Source: Pseudomonas sp. DC1.2 (GTDB lineage Bacteria; Pseudomonadota; Gammaproteobacteria; Pseudomonadales; Pseudomonadaceae). From it: DNA of 64,000 nucleotides. Every line of letters begins with the position of its first letter. Positions within the stretch are counted from its first letter, which is position 1. Shown here piece after piece: positions 36,947 through 47,230 of the stretch. The translations under genes were made by a program, and so were the position numbers. The stretch covers positions 2,671,001 through 2,735,000 of the forward strand of contig NZ_CP133782.1 of the NCBI RefSeq assembly GCF_034351645.1, in the 5' to 3' direction. Below the pieces are notes generated by a model. It saw only the letters and a program-made list of their open reading frames with translations. It made no database searches and was not told where the DNA came from.

Positions 36947-37827
36947 TTGCCTTGTACCCCCAACCAACCTTCGCGGCCCTCAAGGGCGCCGCGCACTACT
37001 CGTCCTGCCGGCAGGCTGGCGAGTGACTCGGGCAACAGGTCGCCCAAGGGTTGGAAGTGGATGTCACGCTGGCGTGCATCAGCCAGCAGTTGACGGAAAT
37101 CGTTTGCCATTAGAATCCCTTCTACCTCGGCATGGATCGTGTAGACATTCAGCTTTTCTGGGGTGAAGCGATCCAGAATGAACGTGTTGAAATCTTTGGC
37201 GGCCACGGTCGGACCTACCACCTCGTCGAAGGTTGGTAAGTCGACCGGTATTTGTGGCGCACCCAGGCGGCCATCGGCCAATGTCGGCAAGAACAGATTC
37301 TGCCCCCGGCAATCGCTGTTATAGCGAAAGCCAAAAGCCTGCTTTGCCTCGATGATGCGCTCGTCCGCCCGCCAGCCGGCGGATGCCGAGCACTGCACCT
37401 TCTCACCGAGAATATCGCTGAGGCTGTCTACGCCTCGGCGAATCTGCTCGATCAGTTGTGCGTCGCTCCAGCGTCCCGCGTTAGCCTGCCAGCCATGGTG
37501 ATCCCAGGCGTGCAAGCCAACTTCATGACCAGCGGCCTGAGCCTGACGCATCAAATGCCCCAGGTCGCGGCCAATAGATTTCCCTGGCCAGGCAGTGCCG
37601 GCCAGCAAAATATCCCAGCCATAGAGGCCAGCGGCATTTGAGCGGAGCATTTTCCAGAGAAACTGCGGGCGGATGAGACGCCACAAGTGGCGCCCCATGT
37701 TGTCCGGCCCAACGCTGAAAAAGAACGTCGCCTTTACCTGCGCTTCATCGAGAAGTTCCAGCAGCCGTGGCACCCCCTCACGGGTGCCCCGGTAGGTGTC
37801 GACATCGATTCGAAGGCCTGCCTGCAT
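36943..37827 (-). CDS. arnD: ArnD, undecaprenyl-phosphate-4-formamido-arabinose deformylase
   Basis: Polysaccharide-deacetylase (NodB) fold, 294 aa. It removes the formyl group from undecaprenyl-P-Ara4FN. The metal-binding start is [12 protein letters not shown] (catalytic Asp), FFFSVGPDN follows, and [16 protein letters not shown] carries the metal histidines. The ATG overlaps the arnA stop by one base (TAATG). Confidence 0.93.
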   Translation of the reverse strand: MQAGLRIDVDTYRGTREGVPRLLELLDEAQVKATFFFSVGPDNMGRHLWRLIRPQFLWKMLRSNAAGLYGWDILLAGTAWPGKSIGRDLGHLMRQAQAAGHEVGLHAWDHHGWQANAGRWSDAQLIEQIRRGVDSLSDILGEKVQCSASAGWRADERIIEAKQAFGFRYNSDCRGQNLFLPTLADGRLGAPQIPVDLPTFDEVVGPTVAAKDFNTFILDRFTPEKLNVYTIHAEVEGILMANDFRQLLADARQRDIHFQPLGDLLPESLASLPAGRVVRGALEGREGWLGVQGK

Positions 37828-39818
37828 TAGCGCTTGTCCGCGATTTCGAGCATGGCTTCGCGCAGGAAGAAGTCCAGCGTGTTACCGATGGTTTCGCTCA
37901 TCTCTACAGTCGGTTCCCAGTTCAGCAAACGCTTGGCGTTGGCAATGCTTGGCTTACGGTGTTCCACGTCCTGATAGCCAGCGCCGTAGAACGCCTTGCT
38001 TTCGACGTCGCGGAAACCGGCGAACGGAGGGAAGTTGCTGCGCAGAGGATGCGCTTCGAACTGACGCAGCAGCTCTTCGCCCAACTGACGAATGCTGGCT
38101 TCGTTTTCCGGGTTACCGATGTTGATCACTTGACCGTTGCACGCGTCATTTTCGTTATCAACGATACGGGCCAGGGCTTCGATGCCGTCGGCGATGTCGG
38201 TGAAGCAGCGTTTTTGCTCGCCGCCGTCGAACAGACGGATCGGTGTACCTTCGACCAGGTTCAGGATCAGCTGGGTAATGGCGCGGGAGCTGCCGATACG
38301 TGCCGAGTCCAGACGGTCCAGACGTGGACCCATCCAGTTGAATGGACGGAACAGGGTGAAGTTCAGGCCTTTGGCGCCGTAGGCCCAGATCACGCGGTCC
38401 AGCAGTTGCTTGGAGACCGAGTAGATCCAGCGTTGCTTGTTGATCGGACCAACGATCAGGTTGGAGGTGTCTTCGTCGAAGTTCTTGTCCTGGCACATGC
38501 CATAGACTTCGGACGTCGATGGGAAGATCACGCGCTTGTTGTATTTAACGCAGTAGCGAACCAGTTTCAGGTTCTCTTCGAAGTCGAGTTCGAATACGCG
38601 CAGTGGGTTGCGGGTGTATTCGATCGGCGTGGCGATAGCCACCAGTGGCAGAACCACGTCGCACTTCTTGATGTGGTATTCGATCCACTCGGAGTGAATG
38701 CTGATATCGCCTTCGACGAAGTGGAAGTTTGGATGGCTGCGCAGGCGCTCGATAGCGTCGGAGCCGATGTCCAGACCATAGACGTCGTATTTGTCGTCAC
38801 GCAGCAGGCGCTCGGACAAATGGTTACCGATGAAACCGTTAACACCAAGAATCAGCACACGGGTGCGACGTGGAGTACGACCCGACTCAGCACCACGCAG
38901 AACCGAACCATCAACCAGGCCCAGTTCATTAGCCAGTTGCGGCCCACTCAGGTACAGGCCGTTATCGTTGCGCTGACCGGAAGTGATGATCAGAGAGTCT
39001 TCACCGCAAGCAATACGCAGCGGGTCGACACTGATGACACGGCCTGGCTCCAAGCCTTCATTGCCTTTGGCGACTTGTGCGCTCCAGACAATCAGTTTGT
39101 GCTCGCCAACAGCGCAGAACGCGCCTGGGTAAGGCTGGGTGACGGCGCGAACCAGATTGAACAGCTCTTCAGCCGGTTTTTTCCAGATCAGCTTGCCATC
39201 AGCAGAGGTACGACGACCAAAAACAGTGGCTTTGGATTCGTCCTGTGCGGTTTCGGTAATTTTGCCTTGCAGCAATGCAGGCAGGGTGTCGCTCAGCAGG
39301 GCAGCGGCGGCTTCGCGCAGTTTGCCGTGCAAGGTCAACGCAGTGTCGGCACGTTCAATCGCCACTTTTTGCTGGGCAATGATGGCGCCGGCATCGGCAC
39401 GTTTGACCATGCGGTGCAGGGTCACGCCAGTTTCGGTTTCGCCGTTGACCAGCACCCAGTTGGCCGGTGCGCGGCCACGATAGGTCGGCAGCAACGAACC
39501 ATGCAGGTTGAATGCACCTTTACTGGCGGTGGCCAGCAGTGGCTCGCTCAGCAGGTTACGGTAGTAGAACGAGAAGATGTACTCAGGGTTCAGCTTGCTG
39601 ATGCGCTCGATCCACAGCGGGTGGTTGGCATCTTCTGGCGCGTGAACAGGAATGCCCTTGTTTGCACACAGTTGCGCGACGGAGCCGTAGAAGGCGTTTT
39701 CCTTCGGATCATCGGCGTGGGTGAACACGGCCGCAATCTCAAAACCTGCGCCAAGCAGGGCTTCGATGCCGGCACAGCCGATATCGTGATAGGCGAAAAC
39801 AACAGCTTTTTTGCTCAT
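37827..39818 (-). CDS. arnA: ArnA, bifunctional UDP-Ara4N formyltransferase / UDP-glucuronate decarboxylase
   Basis: Cytoplasmic enzyme of 663 aa. The N-terminal formyltransferase (about 1-300) has the catalytic Asn/His in [18 protein letters not shown]. The C-terminal SDR-type decarboxylase (about 315-660) has [19 protein letters not shown] and the YSVSK catalytic pair. Both halves are complete. It oxidatively decarboxylates UDP-GlcA to UDP-Ara4O and later formylates UDP-Ara4N. Coupled to arnC by ATGA and to arnD by TAATG. Confidence 0.95.
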   Translation of the reverse strand: MSKKAVVFAYHDIGCAGIEALLGAGFEIAAVFTHADDPKENAFYGSVAQLCANKGIPVHAPEDANHPLWIERISKLNPEYIFSFYYRNLLSEPLLATASKGAFNLHGSLLPTYRGRAPANWVLVNGETETGVTLHRMVKRADAGAIIAQQKVAIERADTALTLHGKLREAAAALLSDTLPALLQGKITETAQDESKATVFGRRTSADGKLIWKKPAEELFNLVRAVTQPYPGAFCAVGEHKLIVWSAQVAKGNEGLEPGRVISVDPLRIACGEDSLIITSGQRNDNGLYLSGPQLANELGLVDGSVLRGAESGRTPRRTRVLILGVNGFIGNHLSERLLRDDKYDVYGLDIGSDAIERLRSHPNFHFVEGDISIHSEWIEYHIKKCDVVLPLVAIATPIEYTRNPLRVFELDFEENLKLVRYCVKYNKRVIFPSTSEVYGMCQDKNFDEDTSNLIVGPINKQRWIYSVSKQLLDRVIWAYGAKGLNFTLFRPFNWMGPRLDRLDSARIGSSRAITQLILNLVEGTPIRLFDGGEQKRCFTDIADGIEALARIVDNENDACNGQVINIGNPENEASIRQLGEELLRQFEAHPLRSNFPPFAGFRDVESKAFYGAGYQDVEHRKPSIANAKRLLNWEPTVEMSETIGNTLDFFLREAMLEIADKR

Positions 39819-40834
39819 GAGAGAACCTGATCTGAAGAAGTAGAAGTGAGACCGTCAACGGTGACAACGGGAGCAGGGGAGGCGGCTTGGTTACGCAAGA
39901 CTTTTTCAATAAAGAATCGCGGACGAGCCCGGACATCGCTGTACATGCGGCCCAGGTATTCACCCAGAAGGCCCATGCCGATGAATTGTCCACCGGTGAA
40001 CACGAAGAGCACGGCAAACAGCACGAAAGTGCCGCCGCCGGCCCAGCCGGCGCCAAAGGCCAGGCGCAAGATGACAAGCGCAACGGCGAATATTACGCCC
40101 AGAGCCGCCATGCCGAAACCGACGATGCTAAGCAGGCGCAGCGGCGTGGTGGTCATGCAGGTGATCAAGTCGAACATCAAATTGACCAGGCGCATTGGGC
40201 TGTATTTGGAATCGCCATGTTCGCGCTCAGCGTGGGTCACCAGAATTTCGGTGGTGTGCCGGGCGAAGCTATTGGCCAGGATCGGAATAAACGTGCTGCG
40301 CTCGCGACAGGCAAGCATCGCATCGACGATCGTGCGGCGGTAAGCGCGCAGCATGCAGCCGTAGTCGCTCATGGCAACGCCGGTAGAGCGCTGAACCGCG
40401 AGGTTGATGAGCTTGGACGGCCAGCGCCGCAAAGCCGAATCCTGGCGGTTATTACGGACGGTGGCGACCACGTCATAGCCGAGCTCAGCCTGAGCCACCA
40501 GCCGTGGAATTTCTTCCGGCGGGTTTTGCAGGTCGGCGTCGAGCGTGATGACGACATCACCCTTGCACTGTTCGAAACCGGCCATGATGGCGGCGTGCTG
40601 GCCATAGTTGCGGTTGAGGATGACCGCCACGATGCAGCTGCCTTCACGATTGGCGGCGTCTTCGAGGATTTGTGCCGAATTGTCGCGGCTGCCGTCGTCC
40701 ACCAGCACGATTTCGTACTCATGGTGCAACTGCGCGCAGGCCGCTTCGGTACGACGGAGCAGTTCGGGCAGGCTTTCTTCTTCGTTGTAGACCGGTATGA
40801 CGATCGACACGCAGTTGATTGGATAAGGTCTCAA
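39815..40834 (-). CDS. arnC: ArnC, undecaprenyl-phosphate 4-formamido-arabinosyltransferase
   Basis: GT2 enzyme of 339 aa that loads Ara4FN onto undecaprenyl phosphate at the inner face of the membrane. The GT-A core has [17 protein letters not shown] and the metal-binding [15 protein letters not shown]. Two C-terminal membrane helices start near residues 233 and 267. The start is a TTG at 40834 that overlaps the arnB TGA stop (TTGA), a variant of the ATGA junctions found elsewhere in the operon. Confidence 0.93.
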   Translation of the reverse strand: MRPYPINCVSIVIPVYNEEESLPELLRRTEAACAQLHHEYEIVLVDDGSRDNSAQILEDAANREGSCIVAVILNRNYGQHAAIMAGFEQCKGDVVITLDADLQNPPEEIPRLVAQAELGYDVVATVRNNRQDSALRRWPSKLINLAVQRSTGVAMSDYGCMLRAYRRTIVDAMLACRERSTFIPILANSFARHTTEILVTHAEREHGDSKYSPMRLVNLMFDLITCMTTTPLRLLSIVGFGMAALGVIFAVALVILRLAFGAGWAGGGTFVLFAVLFVFTGGQFIGMGLLGEYLGRMYSDVRARPRFFIEKVLRNQAASPAPVVTVDGLTSTSSDQVLS

Positions 40835-41979
40835 AGGCTTTTGTCCATTATGTGTTCAATGGCGCCGACGACACGTTCAACGTCATCGGTGGTCATGTCG
40901 GGGAAAAGCGGGATAGAGCATAGCCGTGCCGAGTTCCATTCGGTATTGGGCAGGTAGATGTTCGGGAATCGCTGGCGGTAGTAAGTGTGCAGGTGCGTGG
41001 CGATAAAGTGAATACCGGTGCCAATGTTTTGCGCCTGCAAGGCTTTCATGAATGCTTCACGGTCCAGACCGCAGCGCTCGGCGTCGATACGCAAGATGAA
41101 CAGGTGCCAGGCGTGTTTGTGCGGATGCGTCGGGATCGCCAACGGTTGCACCGGCAGGCCTTCGAGGCGTTGCAGGTAAGTCTGGGCCAATGCGGTGCGT
41201 TTGGCATTGATGTCGTCCAGACGCTCCAACTGCACCAGGGCAATGGCTGCGTTGATATCGGACAGGTTGTACTTGAAGCCAGGTTCAATCACCTGTGCCT
41301 GAGGCTTGCGGCCGTGGGTCAGGCGATCATAGGCGTCAACACCCAGACCGTGGAATTTGAGCATCCTGACGCGATTGGCCAGTGCTTCATCGTCACTGAC
41401 GAACATCGCGCCTTCAGCGCAGGTCATGTTCTTGATCGCGTGGAAGGAGAAAATCGCCGTGCCCTGAGAGCCTACATGACGCCCCTTATAGAAGGTGCCC
41501 GCCGCATGGGCCGCGTCTTCGATGACGGCGATCCCGTGCTTGTCGGCCAGGGCGTAAAGTGGGTCCAGATCGAACGCTGCGCCGGCGTAATGCACCGGGA
41601 TGATCGCCTTGGTGCGGGGCGTAATCGCGTCTTCGATGCTTTGCAGGTCGGTCATCAGGGTGTCGCGGTCAACGTCGACAAAAACCGGCGTTGCCCCCAA
41701 CAGGCAAATCATGTTCGCGGTGGAAACCCAGGTCTGGGAGGGGGTAATGACTTCGTCGCCGGGGCCGATGCCGAGCGCCAGCAGTGTGATGTGCATGCCT
41801 CCGGTCGCTGAGGACAGTGCAACGGCATGGCGACAACCGACATAACTTGCGAATTGTTCTTCAAGGGCCTGGCTTTTTGGCCCGGTGGTGATCCAGCCGG
41901 AGCGTAGCACTTGCTCGACAGCCGCAATTTCTTCATCGCCGATACTGGGGCGAGAGAAGGGGAGAAAAGCCTGACTCAT
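40831..41979 (-). CDS. arnB: ArnB, UDP-4-amino-4-deoxy-L-arabinose aminotransferase
   Basis: PLP enzyme of the DegT/DnrJ/EryC1 family, 382 aa. It converts UDP-Ara4O to UDP-Ara4N with glutamate. The PLP lysine is in [17 protein letters not shown] near residue 188, and [15 protein letters not shown] forms the cofactor phosphate pocket. First gene of the operon, with 374 bases upstream that must hold the promoter. In Pseudomonas this operon is usually under PmrAB/PhoPQ-type control. Confidence 0.95.
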   Translation of the reverse strand: MSQAFLPFSRPSIGDEEIAAVEQVLRSGWITTGPKSQALEEQFASYVGCRHAVALSSATGGMHITLLALGIGPGDEVITPSQTWVSTANMICLLGATPVFVDVDRDTLMTDLQSIEDAITPRTKAIIPVHYAGAAFDLDPLYALADKHGIAVIEDAAHAAGTFYKGRHVGSQGTAIFSFHAIKNMTCAEGAMFVSDDEALANRVRMLKFHGLGVDAYDRLTHGRKPQAQVIEPGFKYNLSDINAAIALVQLERLDDINAKRTALAQTYLQRLEGLPVQPLAIPTHPHKHAWHLFILRIDAERCGLDREAFMKALQAQNIGTGIHFIATHLHTYYRQRFPNIYLPNTEWNSARLCSIPLFPDMTTDDVERVVGAIEHIMDKSL

Positions 41980-42353
41980 GGGGACCTCGGGGCAGAAGCA
42001 TCAACAGATTTCAGGTAAAAAGCCTTGGATCCACATTGAGCCTAGACGCTAAAACAAAAGCTGCATCAATTGGTTACTGACGAAATGTGACAAATTGCTT
42101 TGATTGACGTGTCGTTCGTGGAGCGGGCTAGAGTATGGAGGCTAGACTCGTTCAGGTTAAGCGCAAAAATGTGAAAGGGACATGAAAAAGCGGTTGTTGA
42201 TTCATTTATCTGAAGTTTAGACAGCGATAGTTCAGACTTCGACCACTCATGGCGTGCTATTCAGACCTGTCCTGCAACTATCTAGCCCCTTACAGTAAAT
42301 ACGCTTAACTCTTTAGTTAACGCGTTAACCCGTTTCATTCAAGGCTGTTTCGT
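41980..42353. other. Divergent spacer between arnB and the recombinase gene
   Basis: This 374-base region carries no open reading frame I trust. It is AT-richer than its surroundings. It holds a perfect palindrome GTTAACGCGTTAAC at 42316-42329, just before the recombinase start. It also holds a direct repeat CATTTA-N5-AGTTTA at 42203-42219 with 11-base period, which loosely resembles a PhoP box. The arnB promoter must be here but no clear -35/-10 pair was identified. Confidence 0.5.
42316..42329. promoter_or_regulatory. Perfect 14-bp palindrome upstream of the recombinase gene
   Basis: GTTAACGCGTTAAC is fully self-complementary and lies 25 bases before the TTG start of the recombinase. It could be an operator or a recombinase-related site. 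No second copy was noticed in the window by eye. Confidence 0.35.
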
Positions 42354-43292
42354 TTGATTGACTTACCTGCTGACAGGGCCAGTGTTTCTGCCACTAACCC
42401 GCTAACCGTCTATCTTGCACGACTGGCGCCGTCGAGCCAACTGACCATGCGCTATGTGTTGCAGGACGCGGCTGACCGACTGGGTTTCGAGGACCTGAAC
42501 ATTGAAGAGATACCCTGGCACCACTTGCAGCCTGAGGATGTGATCGCTTTGGTGGCGACATTGCGTGCAGATGGCTATGCCCCTAACACTTCGTCGCTTT
42601 ACGTGAACGCGGTACGTGGGGTGATGAACGAAGCCTGGCGCATGAGCCTGATTAATCAGGAGCAACTGCTGAAAATACGCTCGGTCAAGGGCATCGCTGG
42701 CACACGGCTGTCTCAGGGGCGCAATCTCAAGCGCTCATTGATTCAGGACTTGATGTCGGTCTGTGCGGCTGACCCGCGACCACAAGGTTTACGGGACGCG
42801 GCGATCATTGCGGTGCTGTATGGCTCGGGGATGCGCAAGTCGGAGTCGGTCAACCTTGATCTGAATCAGGTCGACTTTATCGAGCGCAGCCTGCGGGTCA
42901 CCGCCAAGGGCAATAAACAGTTGATCAAGTACGCACCCGCCTGGGCTTTCGCCAAGCTGGAGGCATGGCTGGAGTTACGGCGCCAACAATTGCCAGTTGG
43001 GCAAGAGGACGATCTTTTCCTGTTCAATCGTATCCGCCGTGGCAGCCACATCACCCGTGAGCGCATCACCAAGCATGCGATCTACTACATCGCGCGACAA
43101 AGGGGCGCGCAGGTCGGGATGAAAATTATGCCGCACGATTTCCGCCGCTCATTCATCACCCGAGTCATCGAAGAGCATGACTTGTCGATTGCACAAAAGC
43201 TTGCCCACCACAGCAATATCCAGACCACGGCCAACTATGACGTGCGCGATGACAATGAACGGCGCCGCGCGATCGATCGCTTTGATCTGTGA
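42354..43292 (+). CDS. Solitary tyrosine recombinase / site-specific integrase
   Basis: Tyrosine recombinase of 312 aa. An N-terminal SAM-like core-binding domain (about 17-105) has RADGYAPNTSSLYVNAVRG. The catalytic domain has Arg in YGSGMRKSESVNLD, Lys in VTAKGNKQLIKY, H-x-x-R in MPHDFRRSF, His in LAHHSNIQTT and the nucleophile Tyr in TANYDVRDDNE. All catalytic residues are present. The start is a TTG preceded by AAGG. No tRNA, excisionase, transposase or phage gene is beside it, so it is not obviously part of a mobile element. Confidence 0.88.
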   Translation: MIDLPADRASVSATNPLTVYLARLAPSSQLTMRYVLQDAADRLGFEDLNIEEIPWHHLQPEDVIALVATLRADGYAPNTSSLYVNAVRGVMNEAWRMSLINQEQLLKIRSVKGIAGTRLSQGRNLKRSLIQDLMSVCAADPRPQGLRDAAIIAVLYGSGMRKSESVNLDLNQVDFIERSLRVTAKGNKQLIKYAPAWAFAKLEAWLELRRQQLPVGQEDDLFLFNRIRRGSHITRERITKHAIYYIARQRGAQVGMKIMPHDFRRSFITRVIEEHDLSIAQKLAHHSNIQTTANYDVRDDNERRRAIDRFDL

Positions 43293-43305
43293 GGCGTGGC
43301 GTGAT

Positions 43306-44355
43306 TCAGGCGCTGAGCACGTGAGCCTGCCCAATCGTGGTTACATGGACCCGGCTGCCGGCGGGTGGGGCATGCATGCCCGAGCTGCGCACCAGCAATG
43401 ACCGGCCCGGTTGGTCGCCAGGCTGCAGCTCTACGGTCAATGTGCATGTATTACCGCCGAAGTCGCGTTCGGTCACAATGCCGGGGCAACCTCTTGAATC
43501 CTCCGGTGGGCTGTCTATCTGTAACTGCTCGGGCCGCAACATGATCTGCGCTGTGGTGCTTGTGCCTTGGTTGCTGACCGCGATGCGGCCCAAGTCGCAA
43601 TAGGCCCAGCCGGCCTCGATCCTGGCGGGCATGACCACTGCATCACCGAGAAAAAGAGCGGTTTGCTCATCGTCGGGATAGCGGTACAGGTCCATCGGCT
43701 GCCCAGACTGCACCAGCCGGCCTTGGCGCATGACCGCCAGTTGATCGGCAAACGACAACGCCTCGCTCTGATCGTGGGTGACCAGAATGGTAGTAACGCC
43801 TGCATCGGCGAGTAATCGCGCGACCATCTTGCGCATGGCTGCCCGCAGGCCGGTATCCAATGCCGAGAACGGTTCGTCCAGCAACATCAAACGGGGTTGC
43901 TGCGCCAGCGCTCGTGCAAGTGCCACTCGTTGCTGCTGACCGCCGGACAGTTCATGGGGCCAACGTTTAGCCATGCTCGCGTCCAGAGCGACGCTGTCCA
44001 TCAGTTCGGCGATGCGCTCCTGCCTGGCAGGCCCTTTGTCCGCCAGCCCGAAACCGATGTTGGCGGCCACGGTCATGTGAGGGAACAAAGCACCGTCCTG
44101 AGGTACGTAGCCGATCATGCGTTGGTGGGCGGGAACTTGGTGCGTGCTGTCCAGCAACATCTCTCCGTTGAGCGACAGGCTCCCGGAGTCGGGGAATTCG
44201 AAACCTGCAATCATGCGCAGCAAGGTGGTCTTTCCGGAGCCCGAAGGCCCGACGATCACCGTGCGACTGCCGGTGGGCACAGACAAATTGATATTTTCCA
44301 GTGCCCGCTGAGTACCAAAGGATTTGTAAATAGAGTTGAGTTCAAGGGCGTTCAT
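43306..44355 (-). CDS. fbpC: Fe(III) ABC transporter ATP-binding protein (FbpC-like)
   Basis: ABC ATPase of 349 aa: Walker [14 protein letters not shown], signature [15 protein letters not shown], Walker [13 protein letters not shown], and H-loop [11 protein letters not shown]-terminal TOBE-like region covers about 240-349. Its ATG overlaps the stop of the permease by four bases. With the neighbouring permease and Tyr-rich binding protein it forms an Fbp/Afu/Hit-type iron importer. Confidence 0.87.
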   Translation of the reverse strand: MNALELNSIYKSFGTQRALENINLSVPTGSRTVIVGPSGSGKTTLLRMIAGFEFPDSGSLSLNGEMLLDSTHQVPAHQRMIGYVPQDGALFPHMTVAANIGFGLADKGPARQERIAELMDSVALDASMAKRWPHELSGGQQQRVALARALAQQPRLMLLDEPFSALDTGLRAAMRKMVARLLADAGVTTILVTHDQSEALSFADQLAVMRQGRLVQSGQPMDLYRYPDDEQTALFLGDAVVMPARIEAGWAYCDLGRIAVSNQGTSTTAQIMLRPEQLQIDSPPEDSRGCPGIVTERDFGGNTCTLTVELQPGDQPGRSLLVRSSGMHAPPAGSRVHVTTIGQAHVLSA

Positions 44356-45950
44356 CGGCCAGCCGTGCGTTTGGATTGGTGATAAAGAAGTCCGGTCAGC
44401 GGAAGCGACAGCAAAATCATGATCAGGGCGTAGGGTGCCGCAGCGGCATAATCGATTTCGCTGGTCATGGCCCAGAACCCGGTGGCCAGGGTGCGTGTAC
44501 CGTTCGGTGCGAGCAACAAGGTGGCGGTCAGCTCATTGGTGATTGCCAGAAACACTAGCGCGGCACCGGCGGCGGCACCCGGTGCGGCCAGGCGTAAAGT
44601 GATCAGCCACAAGGCGCGTCCCGGTGACCGGCCAAGGCTGCGCGCCATGTTCTCCAGCTCTACCGGCGCCTGGGCGATGCCTGCCCTTAAACTCACCAGT
44701 GCTCGGGGCAAGAACATCAGCAGATAAGCCAGCAGCACGGTAATGGTGGTCTGGTAGATGGGGCGAGCGAAGTGGATCGTCACCGTCACCAGGGCCAGGG
44801 CGACGACGATGCCTGGCAGTGAACTGGTGATGTAATTGCAGCTTTCCAGAATTCGTTGCAAGCGCCCTGGTGCGCGAATCGACAGCCAGGCAATCGGGAT
44901 GGCCGCGCAGGTCGTCAGTGCGGCGCCGGCGATCCCCAGCAACAAGGTCTGTTGCAAGGCTGGCAGGAGTTCGCTCATTTGCCAGACTTGACTGCCACCG
45001 GCTATCAGCCATTTGCCGAGGGTGATCAACGGCACGCCCAGTGCCATGGCGCAGGTCACGATCTGCAGGATAAGGGCGAGCCCGGTTGTCTTGTCATCCA
45101 GGCGCACGATCCGCTGCTCCCGAGCGCTGCCTGAACCGACCCGAGCATAGCGGGCATTGCCGCGCGCCGCCGATTCAGCGGTCAGCATCGTCAGGCAGCA
45201 CAGCGCCAGAACCCCGGCGAGCATGTTCGCGGCGGGGCCGTTGAAGGTGGATTTGAACTGATCGAAGATCGCTGTGGTGAACGTGTCGAAGCGAATCATT
45301 GCGTACAAGCCGTATTCGGCCAGCAGGTGCAAACCGACCAGTAATGCACCGCCGCAAATGGCCAGGCGCAATTGCGGTAACACCACCCGGAAAAACACCG
45401 CCCAAGGCTTCAGCCCCAGGGATTCGGCGACATCTTCGATGGCAGGATCAAGCCGGCGCAGGGTTGCGGCCACCGGCAAGTAGAGAAAAGGAAAGTAGGC
45501 AATCACCGACACCAGCACACCGGCTGGTAATCCATGAATCGACGGTATCAGGCTGACCCAGGCGTAACTGTGGACGAACGCCGGCACCGCCAGCGGTGCG
45601 GTGGCCAGCAACGACCACCAGCGTCGTCCGGGCAGGTTGGTACGTTCTGTCAGCCAGGCCAGTGCAACGCCCAAAACAATGCATAAAGGCAGCGTAATGA
45701 CTACCAGCAGCACCGTGTTGATCAATAGTTCGGCCACCCGAGGGCGGAATACCAGCGCCTCTATCGTCGCCCAGCCGGTTTGCCAGGACACGCCGATCAC
45801 AAACGCAATCGGCAGCAGCGCCAGCAGTGAAACCAGCACTGACAAACCGGTCACCCAGGCGCCACCTCGGCCGATGAAGAGACCCCGGGAGCGTCGCAGG
45901 TTGTTCGCGGGTATCACCGAAGCGATACCCGTTGGTAGGGTTTCAGGCAT
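44352..45950 (-). CDS. fbpB: Fe(III) ABC transporter permease (FbpB-like)
   Basis: Double-length permease of 532 aa with about 12 helices. Two binding-protein-dependent transport domains each have the EAA loop: [23 protein letters not shown] in the first half and [23 protein letters not shown] in the second (key residues ASLG/SLG...P). This fused layout is typical of FbpB/SfuB. An in-frame TTG precedes the ATG at 45950; the ATG was preferred. It follows the binding-protein gene by four bases. Confidence 0.87.
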   Translation of the reverse strand: MPETLPTGIASVIPANNLRRSRGLFIGRGGAWVTGLSVLVSLLALLPIAFVIGVSWQTGWATIEALVFRPRVAELLINTVLLVVITLPLCIVLGVALAWLTERTNLPGRRWWSLLATAPLAVPAFVHSYAWVSLIPSIHGLPAGVLVSVIAYFPFLYLPVAATLRRLDPAIEDVAESLGLKPWAVFFRVVLPQLRLAICGGALLVGLHLLAEYGLYAMIRFDTFTTAIFDQFKSTFNGPAANMLAGVLALCCLTMLTAESAARGNARYARVGSGSAREQRIVRLDDKTTGLALILQIVTCAMALGVPLITLGKWLIAGGSQVWQMSELLPALQQTLLLGIAGAALTTCAAIPIAWLSIRAPGRLQRILESCNYITSSLPGIVVALALVTVTIHFARPIYQTTITVLLAYLLMFLPRALVSLRAGIAQAPVELENMARSLGRSPGRALWLITLRLAAPGAAAGAALVFLAITNELTATLLLAPNGTRTLATGFWAMTSEIDYAAAAPYALIMILLSLPLTGLLYHQSKRTAGR

Positions 45951-45954
45951 CAAT

Positions 45955-46971
45955 TCAGAGCAGTCCTGCCTGGGTCATCAGTTCCACCGCTTTTTTGCTG
46001 TCGAGTTTTGAGGCATCGACCGCCGGTGCGTCGAGTTGTGGCAAGGGTACCAATTTCGGGTTGGACTGGGCGTTTTCACCCACGGCGTATTCGAAAGAGT
46101 TGCCGTTCTTGAGAATTGCCTGGCCGTCTTTACCAGTGATCCATTTCAGGAATGCCTGGGCTTGCTCCTTGTGTTTACTCGACGCTAGAACGCCGCCGCC
46201 GGAGATGCTGACAAAGGCGCCTGGGTCTTTGTGCTTGAAATAGTGCAGGGAGGTGTTTTTGCTGTTTTCGCCCGTCTTGGATTGATCAACGAAGGCGTAG
46301 TAGTGGTAGATCACGCCGCTGTCGATCTGGCCGGCGTTGACGGCTTTCAGCACCGCACTGTTACCCCGGTAAACCGTGGTGTTGGCTTTCATCGCTTTCA
46401 GCCAGTCGAGGGTAGCGGCTTCGCCCTTCAGTTCCAGCACGGCGGCGACGATGGCCTGGAAGTCAGCGCCGGCCGGCGAGGCAGCCCAGCGGCCTTTCCA
46501 GCTTGGGGAGGCCAGGTCCATCAGCGATTTAGGCAGGTCGGCTTCGGCCAGCTTGCTTGGGTTATAGACAAAAACGGTGGAGCGCGCGGCGATCCCTACC
46601 CATTTGCCATGTGCCGGACGGTACGCCGAGCCGACTTGTTCTAGGGTCTTGGGCGCCACAGGTGCAAACAACCCAGCGTTGTCGACAAGGACCATCGCTG
46701 GGGAGTTTTCGGTCAGGAACACGTCTGCTGGCGAGGCGGCGCCTTCCTGAATGATCTGGTTACCCATCTCGGTGTCGTCGCCATTGCGCACGGTGACCTT
46801 GATCCCGGTTTCCTTGGTAAAGCCTTCGACCCAAGACTTGGTCAGGCTTTCGTGCTGCGCGTTGTAGACCACGATGCCGTCAGTGTCCGCTGCTGCATAG
46901 ACATGCCCGGCGCTGACGAGCGCAGTGGCCAGCAGTGCTTTTTTAAGAAACGAAGGGATACGGGTGGTCAT
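45955..46971 (-). CDS. fbpA: Periplasmic Fe(III)-binding protein (FbpA-like)
   Basis: Protein of 338 aa with a Sec signal peptide ([19 protein letters not shown], cleaved near residue 28). The mature start [10 protein letters not shown] is typical of ferric-binding proteins. [13 protein letters not shown] near residue 220 holds the adjacent tyrosines that bind iron in FbpA. CAGGAG lies before the ATG. A Fur-box-like sequence lies upstream at 47047-47068, supporting iron repression. Confidence 0.88.
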   Translation of the reverse strand: MTTRIPSFLKKALLATALVSAGHVYAAADTDGIVVYNAQHESLTKSWVEGFTKETGIKVTVRNGDDTEMGNQIIQEGAASPADVFLTENSPAMVLVDNAGLFAPVAPKTLEQVGSAYRPAHGKWVGIAARSTVFVYNPSKLAEADLPKSLMDLASPSWKGRWAASPAGADFQAIVAAVLELKGEAATLDWLKAMKANTTVYRGNSAVLKAVNAGQIDSGVIYHYYAFVDQSKTGENSKNTSLHYFKHKDPGAFVSISGGGVLASSKHKEQAQAFLKWITGKDGQAILKNGNSFEYAVGENAQSNPKLVPLPQLDAPAVDASKLDSKKAVELMTQAGLL

Positions 46972-47046
46972 GCTGTGCCAGCTCCTGTTTTTGGAATGTA
47001 GGTATGCGTGATCGACAGTGTGTTAGAGAAACGTCCTCATGACTGT

Positions 47047-47068
47047 AGATCAATACGAATCATTTGCA
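47047..47068. promoter_or_regulatory. Candidate Fur box upstream of fbpA
   Basis: On the - strand the sequence reads GCAAATGATTCGTATTGATC, with an AATGAT core and a matching ATT arm. By eye about 9 of 13 central positions agree with the Fur consensus. It lies about 76 bases before the fbpA start, within normal promoter range. Confidence 0.5.
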
Positions 47069-47195
47069 TGTGTGAGGCGCGGCGAATGTAAAACGTCGAA
47101 TGAGAAAAAAACGTCAAAAATATCGTTATTTAGTTTCATGTGGCGAAGAGAGAGCGAATTGGCGGGGGGAAAGCCACTGTGCAAGCCTGTCGAAC

Positions 47196-47224
47196 CGAGA
47201 GGCCCAGGGCGGGCCTCTCGTTTT
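47196..47224. terminator. Hairpin between fbpA upstream region and the GT39 gene
   Basis: CGAGAGGCCC and GGGCCTCTCG form a perfect 10-bp stem around AGGGC. It lies just past the stop of the - strand GT39 gene, but the TTTT run is on the + strand side, so direction is ambiguous. It most likely still ends the GT39 transcript. Confidence 0.55.
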
Positions 47225-47230
47225 ACTTGA

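Noticed and set aside
37767..39830. Open frame of 687 codons on the + strand
   Set aside because: It is antisense to arnA, which has intact catalytic motifs in both domains. The frame is an artefact of high-GC codon use and has no recognisable domain.
42304..42329. Repeated TTAA motifs as a PmrA box for arnB
   Set aside because: The spacing (12 and 8 bases between TTAA units) does not match the 11-base period of known PmrA sites; they are better explained by the palindrome.
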